Part shown: piece by piece, positions 9,289-17,727 of the stretch
Layout of the letters: every line of letters begins with the position of its first letter
Position numbering within the stretch: position 1 is the stretch's first letter
From: Desulfobotulus pelophilus
GTDB lineage: Bacteria > Desulfobacterota > Desulfobacteria > Desulfobacterales > ASO4-4
Direction of reading: 5' to 3'
DNA: 64,000 nt
Assembly: GCF_026155325.1 (NCBI RefSeq)
Contig: NZ_JAPFPW010000009.1
Span: 62,001-126,000, forward strand
Position numbers and translations under genes: made by a program
The notes under the pieces: model-generated
Told to the model about the DNA's origin: nothing
Seen by the model: only the letters and a program-made list of their open reading frames with translations
Databases searched by the model: none

Positions 9289-10068
9289 ATGGTACGAAGA
9301 CAATCCTGGATGAAGGCTGTGGTTCTGGCTTTTGTGGTGGTGTTCACTCCCCTTTACCTCTGGGCCCAGACCTTTGTTCCGGCCACTTTTGACGATGTGG
9401 ACCGGGCGAAATTTACGAATGGCTACTGGAACGGCAGTGATGGGAGTGGAGAAATCCGCTCCGGAACCATTCTGTTCAAGAATACCTACATTTCGGCCTG
9501 GGACTTTTGGAGTGGCTTTGCCCTTTCCACAAAAAAGGATACTCAGACAAGGGGGTGGCTCAACCAGTACAGTGCCATAACCGGAGAAGGCATTGATGGT
9601 TCCAGCACCTATGCTGTGGGGTATTATTCTTCTTTTGCCGGTGAAACGGAGCTGATTCTGGACTCACCCCAGCGTCTTTCCGGTCTGTATGTAACCAATA
9701 CCACCTATGCTTACTGGTCCATGAAAGAGGGGGATCAGTTTGCTAAAAAATTTGCGGAAGGAGACTGGTTTAAACTGACCATAACAGGCCGTAATGCCAA
9801 TGGAGATTCCACGGGTAAGAAAGATGTGTATCTGGCGGACTTTCGCAACGGTGCGGCCAGTCCCCCTATTCTTGATTCCTGGAAATGGGTGGATCTGTCT
9901 TCTCTGGGAGAAGTGAAGCGGCTGACCTTTTCCATGAAATCTAGTGATAATAGTGCTGATGGCATGAACACTCCCGCCTATTTTGCTCTGGATAATGTGG
10001 GCGGTCCCCGCATTATGGAAGCAGAAGATTCGGACAGCAGCTGTTTTATCCAGACTCTGGGCTGGTAA
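9289..10068 (+). CDS. DUF4465-family surface protein of the B12 locus
   Basis: The 259-residue product has a signal peptide ending around LYLWA-Q and a beta-rich body with the DUF4465 pattern: FDDV near the mature start, YWNGSDGSG, the segment SGFALSTKKDTQTRGW, TNTTYAYWSMKEGDQFAKKF and a late PAYFALDNV. It ends in SSCFIQTLGW, with the cysteine 8 residues from the C-terminus. The start ATG at 9289 has AAAGGA 8 bases upstream. DUF4465 proteins recur in cobalamin-riboswitch loci and B12-binding surface proteins are known in Bacteroides, so a B12-capture role is a reasonable inference but is unproven here. Confidence 0.78.
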   Translation: MVRRQSWMKAVVLAFVVVFTPLYLWAQTFVPATFDDVDRAKFTNGYWNGSDGSGEIRSGTILFKNTYISAWDFWSGFALSTKKDTQTRGWLNQYSAITGEGIDGSSTYAVGYYSSFAGETELILDSPQRLSGLYVTNTTYAYWSMKEGDQFAKKFAEGDWFKLTITGRNANGDSTGKKDVYLADFRNGAASPPILDSWKWVDLSSLGEVKRLTFSMKSSDNSADGMNTPAYFALDNVGGPRIMEAEDSDSSCFIQTLGW

Positions 10069-10069
10069 G

Positions 10070-12013
10070 ATGAAAGGATGTCTGCTTTTTGTTGTGTCCG
10101 CCGCTTTGATTTTTGCCTGCCCTGTTTTTGCAGAAGCCCCCGCAGCTTTGCAGCTGGAAACCCTTGTGGTGACGGCGGGACGGGAGGATAAGGATGCGGA
10201 AAAACTGGCCCGGCCCGTGCGGGTGCTGGAGAAAGAAGACTTCAATCGCATACCCGGAGCCGGGTTGGTGGAGGTACTGGCACGGGAGGCGGGTCTTGTT
10301 CCCAGAGAAGGCGTGGGGAAATCCGGAGGGCTGGACATCCGGGGCATGGGAGATACTTTTTCCAGTAATGTGCTGGTGCTGGTGGACGATGTCCCTATGA
10401 ATGCCAGGGATCTTTCCGGTGTGGATTTTTCTACCATAGCTCTGGAAGATGTGGAACGCATTGAAATAATCCGTGGCAGCGGTGCCGTACACTGGGGCAG
10501 CGGGGCCGTGGGGGGGGTAATCCGCATTATCACGAAAAAACCGTCGGAGCTTTCCGCCACCCTTTCCACGGAAACGGGCAGCTTCGGTCACAGAAAAAAT
10601 CGCATCCAGACCTCCGGCAGTAGCGGAAAGTCAGCCTTTCGTCTGTATGGCGGACACCGGGAAACGAACGGATACCGGGAAAACAGTGCTTTTGATGCAA
10701 AGGATGCGGGGCTGGATTTGCAGTATAATCAGAAAGGCCCTTTTTCCTTTGGTCTGTCCGGCCATGTGTACGCAGACAGCTATGGTCTTCCCGGACCGGT
10801 GACTCAGGGCAGGTCCCGCAAAAGCGCATCCACGCCCTATGACGGTGGAGAAACCTTTGAAAAACGATTTACGGCACGGGCGGAAGGAAACTTTGATGCC
10901 ATGGGAACCCTGAAGCTGCAGAGAAGCCTGCGCTACAGGGATCAAAAAATGGACATGACGGGCAGGCAGGTGGCAGACAGTGAAAGCGGCCCTCCGGTGG
11001 ATACGGGGGTTACGGAAAAAACGGCCCGCATGGATTATCACTTGCCCCTTGAGCGTAATGGCCTTCACCACAGCCTGCATTTCGGTCTGGATCATCTGGA
11101 AAGCCATTATGTGCGTACGGATCCCGATGCCAATCTGGCCCGACGCTACAATGGAAGAATTGTGGAGTATGGTGTGTTTTCGGCTGCCGATCTGGGTCTG
11201 ACGGAGTCTCTGCGTCTGTCTCTGGGAGGACGTCACCATGTTATGGATGCGGATTACCGTTATGACCGGATGAGTCCGGAAGGATGGCGGCAACACAGCT
11301 TGCGGAGTGAAACATGGGAAAAACAGGCCTGGGATGCGGGACTTGTCTATGAGATGAGGCCATGGTTGCATGTGTATACTTCTTTTGCCACCAGTTTCCG
11401 GGGGCCCAATGTGGATGAACTGGCTCAGGCTTCCGCGGACTTGAAACCTCAGGAAAGCCGTCACCTTGAGCTGGGTTTCCGTTCGTCTTTTCCGGGCTGG
11501 TATCGTCTGGAAGCGGGGCTGTTTTCCATGGAGGCTGATGATGAAATTTATTACGACAGTCTTCGGCAGGAAAACCGCAATTATGAAGAGAAAACCCGGA
11601 GGCGTGGTCTGGAAACGGCCCTGACGCTCTATCCGGCTCCTGCATGGAGCCTGCGGCTGGACATGACATGGATGCAGGCCCGTTTTGAAAAAAATGACAA
11701 GGTGATTCCCCTTGTGCCGGAGCGCCATGCAGGATGGCAGATTTCATGGGAACCCGTGGAAGTGGTGGGGCTCTATCTGGCTGGTCGCTGGTTTGACAGT
11801 CGCTATGACGGCAATGATTTTGCTAACCGGGAAAAGAAACTGGATGCCTTTCATGTGTGGGATATGCGGGCCCGTCTGCACAGCTCACCCCTGGATCTTT
11901 TTGTGGAAGTTCACAATATTTTCAATGAAGCCTATGCCATGGCAGCCTATTCCGGTGCGTCCTATCCCATGCCGGGAAGATACCTGAAAGCCGGGGTGAC
12001 CTTTTGTTTCTGA
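10070..12013 (+). CDS. btuB: TonB-dependent outer-membrane receptor, BtuB type
   Basis: A 647-residue TonB-dependent receptor starting one base after the stop of the previous gene. It has a signal peptide (cleavage likely VFA-EA near residue 22), a TonB box ETLVVTA near residue 30, a plug domain (GLDIRGMGD, VLVLVDDVPMN, VERIEIIRGSGAVHWGSGAVGGVI) and a C-terminal beta barrel ending in the aromatic KAGVTFCF. Its length fits BtuB and is shorter than most siderophore receptors. Because it is in the riboswitch operon with btuFDC the most likely ligand is cobalamin, with TonB-ExbBD supplied from elsewhere. Confidence 0.9.
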   Translation: MKGCLLFVVSAALIFACPVFAEAPAALQLETLVVTAGREDKDAEKLARPVRVLEKEDFNRIPGAGLVEVLAREAGLVPREGVGKSGGLDIRGMGDTFSSNVLVLVDDVPMNARDLSGVDFSTIALEDVERIEIIRGSGAVHWGSGAVGGVIRIITKKPSELSATLSTETGSFGHRKNRIQTSGSSGKSAFRLYGGHRETNGYRENSAFDAKDAGLDLQYNQKGPFSFGLSGHVYADSYGLPGPVTQGRSRKSASTPYDGGETFEKRFTARAEGNFDAMGTLKLQRSLRYRDQKMDMTGRQVADSESGPPVDTGVTEKTARMDYHLPLERNGLHHSLHFGLDHLESHYVRTDPDANLARRYNGRIVEYGVFSAADLGLTESLRLSLGGRHHVMDADYRYDRMSPEGWRQHSLRSETWEKQAWDAGLVYEMRPWLHVYTSFATSFRGPNVDELAQASADLKPQESRHLELGFRSSFPGWYRLEAGLFSMEADDEIYYDSLRQENRNYEEKTRRRGLETALTLYPAPAWSLRLDMTWMQARFEKNDKVIPLVPERHAGWQISWEPVEVVGLYLAGRWFDSRYDGNDFANREKKLDAFHVWDMRARLHSSPLDLFVEVHNIFNEAYAMAAYSGASYPMPGRYLKAGVTFCF

Positions 12014-12078
12014 CATGGAACGTATTGGCCAAAGGGGTCAGGCCCCTATGGGAAATATGCCAAAGGAGTCTGATTCCT

Positions 12079-12876
12079 TTGGGTGTTTTGGGTATTATTC
12101 TGCTTTTGCCCTTTGTATGTCTTGGGGGTGAAGGTCCCTATGCTCCGGAGGCGGGAAGGCCGGACTCTACAGCCATTCCCATGGACCATGAAAAAATTAC
12201 AGGCTGGGCTACGGGATGGAGTGAATATGTACCCGGTACGGGTGTGGAAGATCCATGGAGGAATCCGGAAAGAGCCCTTGGCAGGGCCAGCGGCATCACA
12301 ACGGATGTGGTTTCCCTTGGAATGGGTGGCAGCCTTACACTGACCTTTGATTTTCCTCTGGAGAACAGAGAAGGCTATGACTTTGCGGTGTTTGGCAACA
12401 GCTTCAGCGATACCTTTCTGGAGCTTGCCTTTGTGGAGGTTTCCACGGATGGGCATATCTTTGTACGTTTTCCCACCCATTCTCTGACCCAAAATAGGGT
12501 GCATGCCTTTGGGCATGTGAATCCCACCCAAATTGATGGTTTTGCGGGAAAGTACAGGGCTGGTTACGGAACGCCCTTTGATCTGGATCAGCTTGAAAAA
12601 GAAGATGCAGTGATACAAGGTCTGGTGGACCTCAGCCGTATTCTATATGTACGGCTTGAGGATGTGGTGGGGGACGGAAGCCGGACGGACAGCCATGGCA
12701 ACCCGGTGTATGCGCCCTATCCGACTCAGATTTCAGCAGGATTTGATCTGGATGGTGTGGCCGTACTGTCCGGTGTGATACTGGCGCCTTCCGGCCGGGA
12801 AGATGCCGCTCCTCTGGTGAACGCTGGCATAGGGGATGACAGCGGGTGCTTTATTGGGCAGGTGGCTGCTTTTTGA
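12079..12876 (+). CDS. Secreted surface protein with CFI C-terminal tail
   Basis: I recognise this as the cell-surface family often found beside DUF4465 proteins. Typical pieces are YDFAVFGNSF, FLELAFVEVSTDG, FAGKYRAGYGTPFDL and GFDLDGVAVL. It ends in GDDSGCFIGQVAAF with the cysteine 9 residues from the C-terminus, mirroring the other surface protein of the locus. No ATG is available; the TTG at 12079 has AAAGGAG 10 bases upstream and would start a signal peptide, while a TTG at 12004 would give a longer, more positively charged leader. The start is therefore uncertain. A role in B12 acquisition is inferred only from the operon. Confidence 0.75.
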   Translation: MGVLGIILLLPFVCLGGEGPYAPEAGRPDSTAIPMDHEKITGWATGWSEYVPGTGVEDPWRNPERALGRASGITTDVVSLGMGGSLTLTFDFPLENREGYDFAVFGNSFSDTFLELAFVEVSTDGHIFVRFPTHSLTQNRVHAFGHVNPTQIDGFAGKYRAGYGTPFDLDQLEKEDAVIQGLVDLSRILYVRLEDVVGDGSRTDSHGNPVYAPYPTQISAGFDLDGVAVLSGVILAPSGREDAAPLVNAGIGDDSGCFIGQVAAF

Positions 12877-13039
12877 CCATGGGTCGGTATCTCAAATGAT
12901 TCAGCGGAATCCTTGTATCCTTTGATCTCCGGCCAGTCATGGAGCAAAAAGGTGATAGATCTTTTTCCGGAAACAGACAGCTGATTCAAGAAAGCTGAAA
13001 AAACATGAAAAAAGGAGCTGCCTGTGCCGGAAAATGAGC

Positions 13040-13666
13040 CTAAGGCTGGGAGGCTGCCCGTAAAACCGCATGGAGGTCTGCCTGATCCCCTGCCATGCCG
13101 TTGACGTGTTCAAACAGAAGGCTGTTTCCGGGACCGATTACAAAAAGCCCCCCCTGCTGCCAGAGATCTCCGGCACTGCGGCCTTGCCGGAATCCTTCTT
13201 TCATGGCTTTCAACCCACGCATCAGGGGAGAAGGCCCCAGAGTCTTCCAGAAGCTGCGTTTCAGATCAAAGGACCGGTATGCCCCCAGTGCCGGATCCAG
13301 ATACATTTCCCCACGATATGAAAATGTTTCCATGAAGTGCCGGGCATCCTCCGGGGTTCCGCTGCCGATGCTGACCAGTGCCACTCCCGTGCTGTCCAGA
13401 TCCTCCTTGATTTCCATCAGGGCAGCCACCTGCTGCCGCGCAAAGAGTCAGCCATAGTGACGGAGGAATACCAGAACCACTTTCCTGTCCTGCCATAAAG
13501 AGTCCAGCGCTACAGCCTTCCCGTTGAGATCAAAGACAGAAATTGCTGAGACATCAGGAGATGGTTTTCTTTGCATGTTTTCCTCTTTCATACGATGATT
13601 GCGGTCTGTGCAGCCTGCCATTCCTATTATTCCAATGCACACAATCCATAGAACGTTATTTTTCAT
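13040..13666 (-). CDS. Selenocysteine-containing lipoprotein peroxiredoxin (SelU/PRX-like2 type)
   Basis: Two open stretches in one frame are separated only by a TGA at 13448-13450, and homology runs through it: the family pattern FLRHxG-C-xFxRxQ appears as FLRHYG-TGA-LFARQQ. Reading TGA as selenocysteine (residue 73) gives a 208-residue thioredoxin-fold protein. Later family features are VALVSIGSGTPEDARHF, the MYLDPALGAYRSF stretch and DLWQQGGLFVIGPG. A bacterial SECIS hairpin follows the TGA. The N-terminus is a lipoprotein signal peptide (MKNNVLWIVCIGIIGMAGC), so the protein is probably membrane-anchored in the periplasm. The start at 13666 has AAGGA upstream. The usual second cysteine is alanine here (U-x-x-A). 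A peroxide or thiol-redox role is inferred. Confidence 0.85.
13421..13437 (-). promoter_or_regulatory. Bacterial SECIS hairpin
   Basis: On the minus strand the TGA is followed by 10 bases, then a perfect 6-bp stem (GGCAGC with GCTGCC) closing the 5-base loop AGGUG. The loop GG falls at bases 18-19 and the U at base 20 after the TGA, matching the placement and G/U loop feature known for SelB-recognised bacterial SECIS elements such as that of E. coli fdhF. Confidence 0.8.
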
Positions 13667-13721
13667 AACAGCTTTCCTTTTCATGCCGGGATATTGCAAT
13701 GTTTTTTCTGCTTCCTCCTGT

Positions 13722-13793
13722 CTGATACCGCTGGAAAATCGATCTGTGACAAAAAAAAATTTTTGTCACAGATCAGCATTTTTTTTGTATCAG
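13722..13793. repeat. Long interrupted palindrome between divergent genes
   Basis: The core at 13741-13774 is a perfect 15-bp inverted repeat (GATCTGTGACAAAAA and its complement) around four A residues. A second pair of 7-bp arms, CTGATAC at 13722 and GTATCAG ending at 13793, shares exactly the same centre. It lies between the selenoprotein gene (minus) and the sigma factor gene (plus), and eight T residues follow the core on the plus side, so a hairpin or attenuator in the sigma-factor leader, or a shared operator, is possible. Confidence 0.75.
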
Positions 13794-13843
13794 CAATGAG
13801 GAGAACCTGTTGCGGGCAGACGAAAATAAAAGGAGTGCGAGCA

Positions 13844-14725
13844 GTGAAAAATCCATTTAAAGAGATCAGCAACAGCCCGGAGCCGGATCTGCTGCTGGTG
13901 CAGTCCTGTCTGCATGGGGATGGTAAAGCCCTTGAAAGACTCGTTTTACGCCATCAGGCATGGATTTATAATATTGCTTTTAAAATGGTGATGGACCATG
14001 AAGATGCAAAGGATATTACTCAAGAGATTCTCATCCGGATGGTGACCCACCTTGGCAGGTATGAACCGGCAAAGGCAGCTTTTCGTACCTGGCTTTATCG
14101 TGTGGCTGTAAACCACGTGCTGAACATGAAAAAAAAGAGATTTGAAGTGCGTATCCATGATTTTGATACCTATGTGGGGATCATTGAAGCAATACCCGAC
14201 GACAGGTCCCATTCCCATCCGGAAACAGCTCTGCTGGCAGAAGAACTGAAAACCGGATGCATGATGGGCATGATCCTCTGTCTGAAACGCCCGGAGAGGC
14301 TGGTTTTTCTCCTCGGTGGTGTATTTGGAGTACGGGACAGGCTGGGTGCAGAGCTGATGGAGATTTCCCCTGAAGCCTTTCGTAAAAAACTTTCCAGAGG
14401 AAGGCAGAAGGTGAGCCGCCATATGCAGGGTGTCTGCGGTCATGTGGACGCATCCAATCCATGCCGCTGCACGCACAAGGTGAAGCTTTTGTCTGATTTG
14501 GGAATGCTGGATCCGGAACATCTGCACTTCCACAGACCCGGGGGAGTACGGGTGAGGGATCTTATGGGAGAGCGTGTGCTGCGTTTTGAGAAGTCCTATT
14601 ATGATCCGTTTCTGGCCCGGTTTCGGGATCAGCCCTTTTATGATTCTCCTGATATGGCTTTTTGGTTGAACGATATTCTGCAAAAAGATGATTTTTTACA
14701 TCTGTTCCATCTGAAGGCCTGGTGA
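13844..14725 (+). CDS. ECF-like RNA polymerase sigma factor with C-terminal extension
   Basis: A 293-residue protein whose first 190 residues follow ECF sigma organisation: region 2 (ALERLVLRHQAWIYNIAFKM, DITQEILIRMVTHLGRY, FRTWLYRVAVNHVLN) and region 4 (SPEAFRKKLSRGRQKVSRHM). Beyond it lies a SNPCRCTHK cysteine pair and an extra 85 residues of unknown function. The GTG at 13844 is chosen because AGGAG lies 8 bases upstream; a longer frame to 13694 would run through the palindrome. No anti-sigma factor is adjacent. Promoter targets are unknown. It is divergent from the selenoprotein gene, which may be a target. Confidence 0.85.
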   Translation: MKNPFKEISNSPEPDLLLVQSCLHGDGKALERLVLRHQAWIYNIAFKMVMDHEDAKDITQEILIRMVTHLGRYEPAKAAFRTWLYRVAVNHVLNMKKKRFEVRIHDFDTYVGIIEAIPDDRSHSHPETALLAEELKTGCMMGMILCLKRPERLVFLLGGVFGVRDRLGAELMEISPEAFRKKLSRGRQKVSRHMQGVCGHVDASNPCRCTHKVKLLSDLGMLDPEHLHFHRPGGVRVRDLMGERVLRFEKSYYDPFLARFRDQPFYDSPDMAFWLNDILQKDDFLHLFHLKAW

Positions 14726-14823
14726 GAGAGATGGAATTGGGGCAGGCGTTGCTGAAACAGTCTTTTTACATGGCATACCTGAAGGAGTGACTTTCCGTGC
14801 GGCATTCTGCATTAATAGGTGAA

Positions 14824-14851
14824 CGGGGGAATCAGCGGACTTTTTCCCCCG
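14824..14851. terminator. Hairpin between convergent genes
   Basis: CGGGGGAA at 14824 pairs with TTCCCCCG ending at 14851. It lies between the convergent stops of the sigma factor and the chemoreceptor genes. Six T residues occur about 11 bases later on the plus strand, so it may end the sigma-factor transcript, but the T-tract is not adjacent. Confidence 0.4.
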
Positions 14852-14863
14852 TGGAATCATTTT

Positions 14864-16585
14864 TTAGAGTCGGAAACGTTTGACCAGTGTTTCCAGTGTT
14901 TCTGCCATCTCGGCCACTTCCTCCGCATGGGTGCTGACGGCATCGCCCGTTGCCGTGATATCGGCCGTTGCACTGCGAACGGAATCAATGTCACCGTATA
15001 TGTCTCCTACCAGCGCATGGAGGGAGGTCATGTTTTCATTGACTTCCTGAATGCCCTTGGAGGCCTGAAGCACGTTACCGGAAATTTCCCTTGTGGCAAC
15101 GGATTGTTCCTCAACGGCCGTAGCAATGGCGTTGACGATATCATCGATGGCAGAGATGTCTTCTGTCACATGCCCCACATCCTCTCCTACCTCCAGTGAA
15201 AGGGTCAGGGCATGATTGATGATGCTGCGGATATTTTCCGTAGCCTTGGCTGTCTGAGTGGCCAGGTCCTTGATTTCCGAGGCCACAACGGCAAAGCCCT
15301 TGCCCGCTTCTCCTGCCCTTGCCGCTTCTATGGTGGCGTTCAGGGCCAGCAGATTGGTCTGTGCAGAAATTTCAGAAATGGTTTCCGTTACCTGGCCTAC
15401 CTCCCGTGAAATATCTCCGAGTTCCTTTGCCTTACGGGACGTCTCCTGCACCCTTTGTACGGTATTTCCGGTGGTCTGACGGGCTTTTTCCGCATTTTTA
15501 GCAATTTCATCGATGGTGGCTGTCATTTCTTCCGTTGCCGCTGCAACCATGGATGTGTTGGTTGATGTTTGTTCCATGGCGGAGGCAATGCCTGCCATAT
15601 TGTTTTTCATGGTAGCGGCTGCATCCGTAAGGGCTTCCGTACCGGAGGCTGCGGTACGGACCCCGTCGGCAAGACTCAGGGATTCATGGTGCATGGAGCC
15701 GGAGGCATTGCGGAGGCGTTCCGCATTATCCCGGATACGGGATATGATCCCATGGATCTGTTCGATAAAACGGTTGATCCACCGGGCCATCTCACCGGTT
15801 TCATCCTTGCGTTCTTCAGGCATTCGTCGGGTGAGATCGCCTTCTCCGGATGCAAGGTCTTTAAGAAGTCCGGATGTCCGTTGCAGGGAAGAAACCACAT
15901 CCCTTGTTGTGAAGCCTGCAATGGCAAAGAAGACGAGAGCAAAAAGTCCTGCAATGCTGGCAACGGCAAAGAGATGGTTCCGGACCTGCTGGCCGATGCT
16001 CCCGCTGATCCTTGCCTGTTCCGCAGCAATGTTATCAATATAGACACCGGTGCCAATCCACATATTTGTGCCGGGAATGGGAGCGGAATAGGCTAATTTG
16101 GGTTGATTGCCAAAGCCGGGTTTGTCAAAAATATATTCTACAAAATCCCCACCCTTTGATGCGGCATCCCTCAGGGCTCTTACATAGTACACCCCATCCG
16201 CATCCTGAGCACCGCCCAGATCTTTTCCCACAAGATCGGGGCGGGTGGGCAGAGCCACATTGGTGGTCCCCTCATAAATAAAATAATAACCTGATTCATC
16301 TTCTTCAAAGCGGATATCCTGAATCATGGCTCGGAAAAGCCGGATGCGTTCTTCGGGGCTTTTTATTTCTCCGGCAACGGTTCCAAGGGACAGGGCCATG
16401 GAATGGGTGGCAACATAAATTTTGGCCTTCTGATCCCTGAACATGACCTGCCCGGTTTCAAGGATTCCCATATCCCTTGCCGTATAGGCCGTTTGAAAGG
16501 TTGCCCAGAACATGCCTGCCAGCATGCAGCTTGCAAGTATAAGAATGGTAGCCATGCGTTGGCGTATGGTAATCTTTTGCAGCAT
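14864..16585 (-). CDS. Methyl-accepting chemotaxis protein with single Cache (sCache_2) sensor
   Basis: A 573-residue chemoreceptor. One transmembrane helix at about 12-30 and another at about 205-225 bracket a periplasmic sCache_2 domain ([20 protein letters not shown] through [10 protein letters not shown]). A HAMP domain (about 230-280) and a signalling hairpin follow, with the conserved tip [24 protein letters not shown]. Small organic acids are typical ligands of this sensor class, but the actual ligand is unknown. It stands alone, away from the chemosensory operon at 25-31 kb, so it may feed any CheA in the cell. Confidence 0.93.
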   Translation of the reverse strand: MLQKITIRQRMATILILASCMLAGMFWATFQTAYTARDMGILETGQVMFRDQKAKIYVATHSMALSLGTVAGEIKSPEERIRLFRAMIQDIRFEEDESGYYFIYEGTTNVALPTRPDLVGKDLGGAQDADGVYYVRALRDAASKGGDFVEYIFDKPGFGNQPKLAYSAPIPGTNMWIGTGVYIDNIAAEQARISGSIGQQVRNHLFAVASIAGLFALVFFAIAGFTTRDVVSSLQRTSGLLKDLASGEGDLTRRMPEERKDETGEMARWINRFIEQIHGIISRIRDNAERLRNASGSMHHESLSLADGVRTAASGTEALTDAAATMKNNMAGIASAMEQTSTNTSMVAAATEEMTATIDEIAKNAEKARQTTGNTVQRVQETSRKAKELGDISREVGQVTETISEISAQTNLLALNATIEAARAGEAGKGFAVVASEIKDLATQTAKATENIRSIINHALTLSLEVGEDVGHVTEDISAIDDIVNAIATAVEEQSVATREISGNVLQASKGIQEVNENMTSLHALVGDIYGDIDSVRSATADITATGDAVSTHAEEVAEMAETLETLVKRFRL

Positions 16586-16942
16586 AACGGATTTCCTTAT
16601 GAAAGGGGGGAGGAGTTTTCCCCGTGTCGGATAGAAAAACAGGCCATAGGTCTGGTTTGATGGAAAGGTCTGAAGACTTGTGGCAGCCTGTGTATGGGGG
16701 GTTATATAAAAAAGCTTCCCTATCGGCTGGGGATAAGGAAGGCCATTTGCTTTTTCAGAAAGTGGCTTCTGAAAATAAAATTTTTATATATTTTAGAGTA
16801 TTGAGGAGGATTTGTAAAGATGGAAGTCCTTTGCCTGCCGGATGGCATAGCATTCTTGGCCATAAAACACAGCCATTTCTCAGAACAGGTGAGAAAATCG
16901 TTTTGATGCATGAACCCCACAGGATCAATTGGATGGCTGGTC
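16586..16942. other. Intergenic region upstream of the chemoreceptor
   Basis: These 357 bases between the chemoreceptor start and the mlaA stop hold no convincing gene. A TTTCTCA-N7-TGAGAAA hairpin at about 16876-16896 could end the mla transcript, but lacks a T-tract. A GCCGATAG sequence on the minus strand near 16723 resembles a flagellar sigma-28 -10 box without a good -35 box at the right distance. The rest is AT-rich. Confidence 0.5.
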
Positions 16943-17695
16943 CTATTCGGAAACCGCCTTCATACGCATCTGGATATATCCGTTTTTTATGGCTGTATAG
17001 GGATCAAGGGAGGCATCTTTGATGGCTTCATAATCTCCTATGCGAAAGGAAGTGGCGTTGACTGCCTCCGTTGCCTTGATTCCAGCCCAGGCCCGTGCGT
17101 CACCACTGGTATAGGTGGTCGGCTGGAGAAAGAAATCACCCACGAGTCCCACACCATCCCTCGCGGTGGTGGGACCAAGAACAGGAAGCACCAGATAGAA
17201 TCCGTTGCCAATTCCCCAGTGTCCGAGGGTCTGCCCAAAATCCTCCGAAGGGACCTGAAGGGATGGCAGTTGCCGGGAAGCATCAATGAGACCGCCGATG
17301 CCCCATATGGTGTTGACAAAAAATTTACCCGTTTCTGCCGTTGCCGCTTTACCTTTCCCCTGAAGGAGCTGGTTCACCACCCGGACAGGTGCCGCCAGAT
17401 TACGGAAGGCATTCCGGATACCCGTCCGGACAGGGGAGGGTGTTACCTTCTGCCATCCTGTGGCGGTGGGTTTGAGTACCCAGAAGTAGAGTCGGTCATT
17501 AACAATGAATATTCCCCGGTTGAGTCTTTCCAGAGGATCGGCAATGTCAGCACCGGGTGCGGATGCATATTCTGCCTCTATTTCAGAAAAAAAGGCATCA
17601 TCATCTTCATCCCAGTAACTTTCCGCAGAAGCCGGAACCGCCAATGCAAAAAAAACGATAAAAAAAATGACAGGGTATGCACGAAAAAGACGCAT
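16943..17695 (-). CDS. mlaA: MlaA/VacJ outer-membrane lipid-transport protein
   Basis: This 250-residue protein belongs to the MlaA family, which removes phospholipids from the outer leaflet of the outer membrane. Family stretches are DPLERLNRGIFIVNDRLYFW, the FRNLAAPVRVVNQLLQGK region, GKFFVNTIWGIGGLIDAS and FGQTLGHWGIGNGFYLVLPV. A signal peptide (about 24 residues, ending PASAE) is present, but no lipobox cysteine, unlike E. coli MlaA. It is the last gene of the mlaE-F-D-C-A operon; in Enterobacteria mlaA is elsewhere. Confidence 0.92.
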   Translation of the reverse strand: MRLFRAYPVIFFIVFFALAVPASAESYWDEDDDAFFSEIEAEYASAPGADIADPLERLNRGIFIVNDRLYFWVLKPTATGWQKVTPSPVRTGIRNAFRNLAAPVRVVNQLLQGKGKAATAETGKFFVNTIWGIGGLIDASRQLPSLQVPSEDFGQTLGHWGIGNGFYLVLPVLGPTTARDGVGLVGDFFLQPTTYTSGDARAWAGIKATEAVNATSFRIGDYEAIKDASLDPYTAIKNGYIQMRMKAVSE

Positions 17696-17727
17696 GGATT
17701 TCCTTGTTCTGGAAGAGAAATAGCCGT

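Noticed and set aside
13448-13450. TGA as an ordinary stop or sequencing error splitting the peroxiredoxin
   Set aside because: The position coincides with the catalytic residue, the frame is unchanged on both sides and a SECIS-type hairpin follows, so selenocysteine is the better explanation.
16586-16942. Cyclic-di-GMP riboswitch upstream of the chemoreceptor
   Set aside because: The conserved GEMM sequence blocks are not present on the minus strand.
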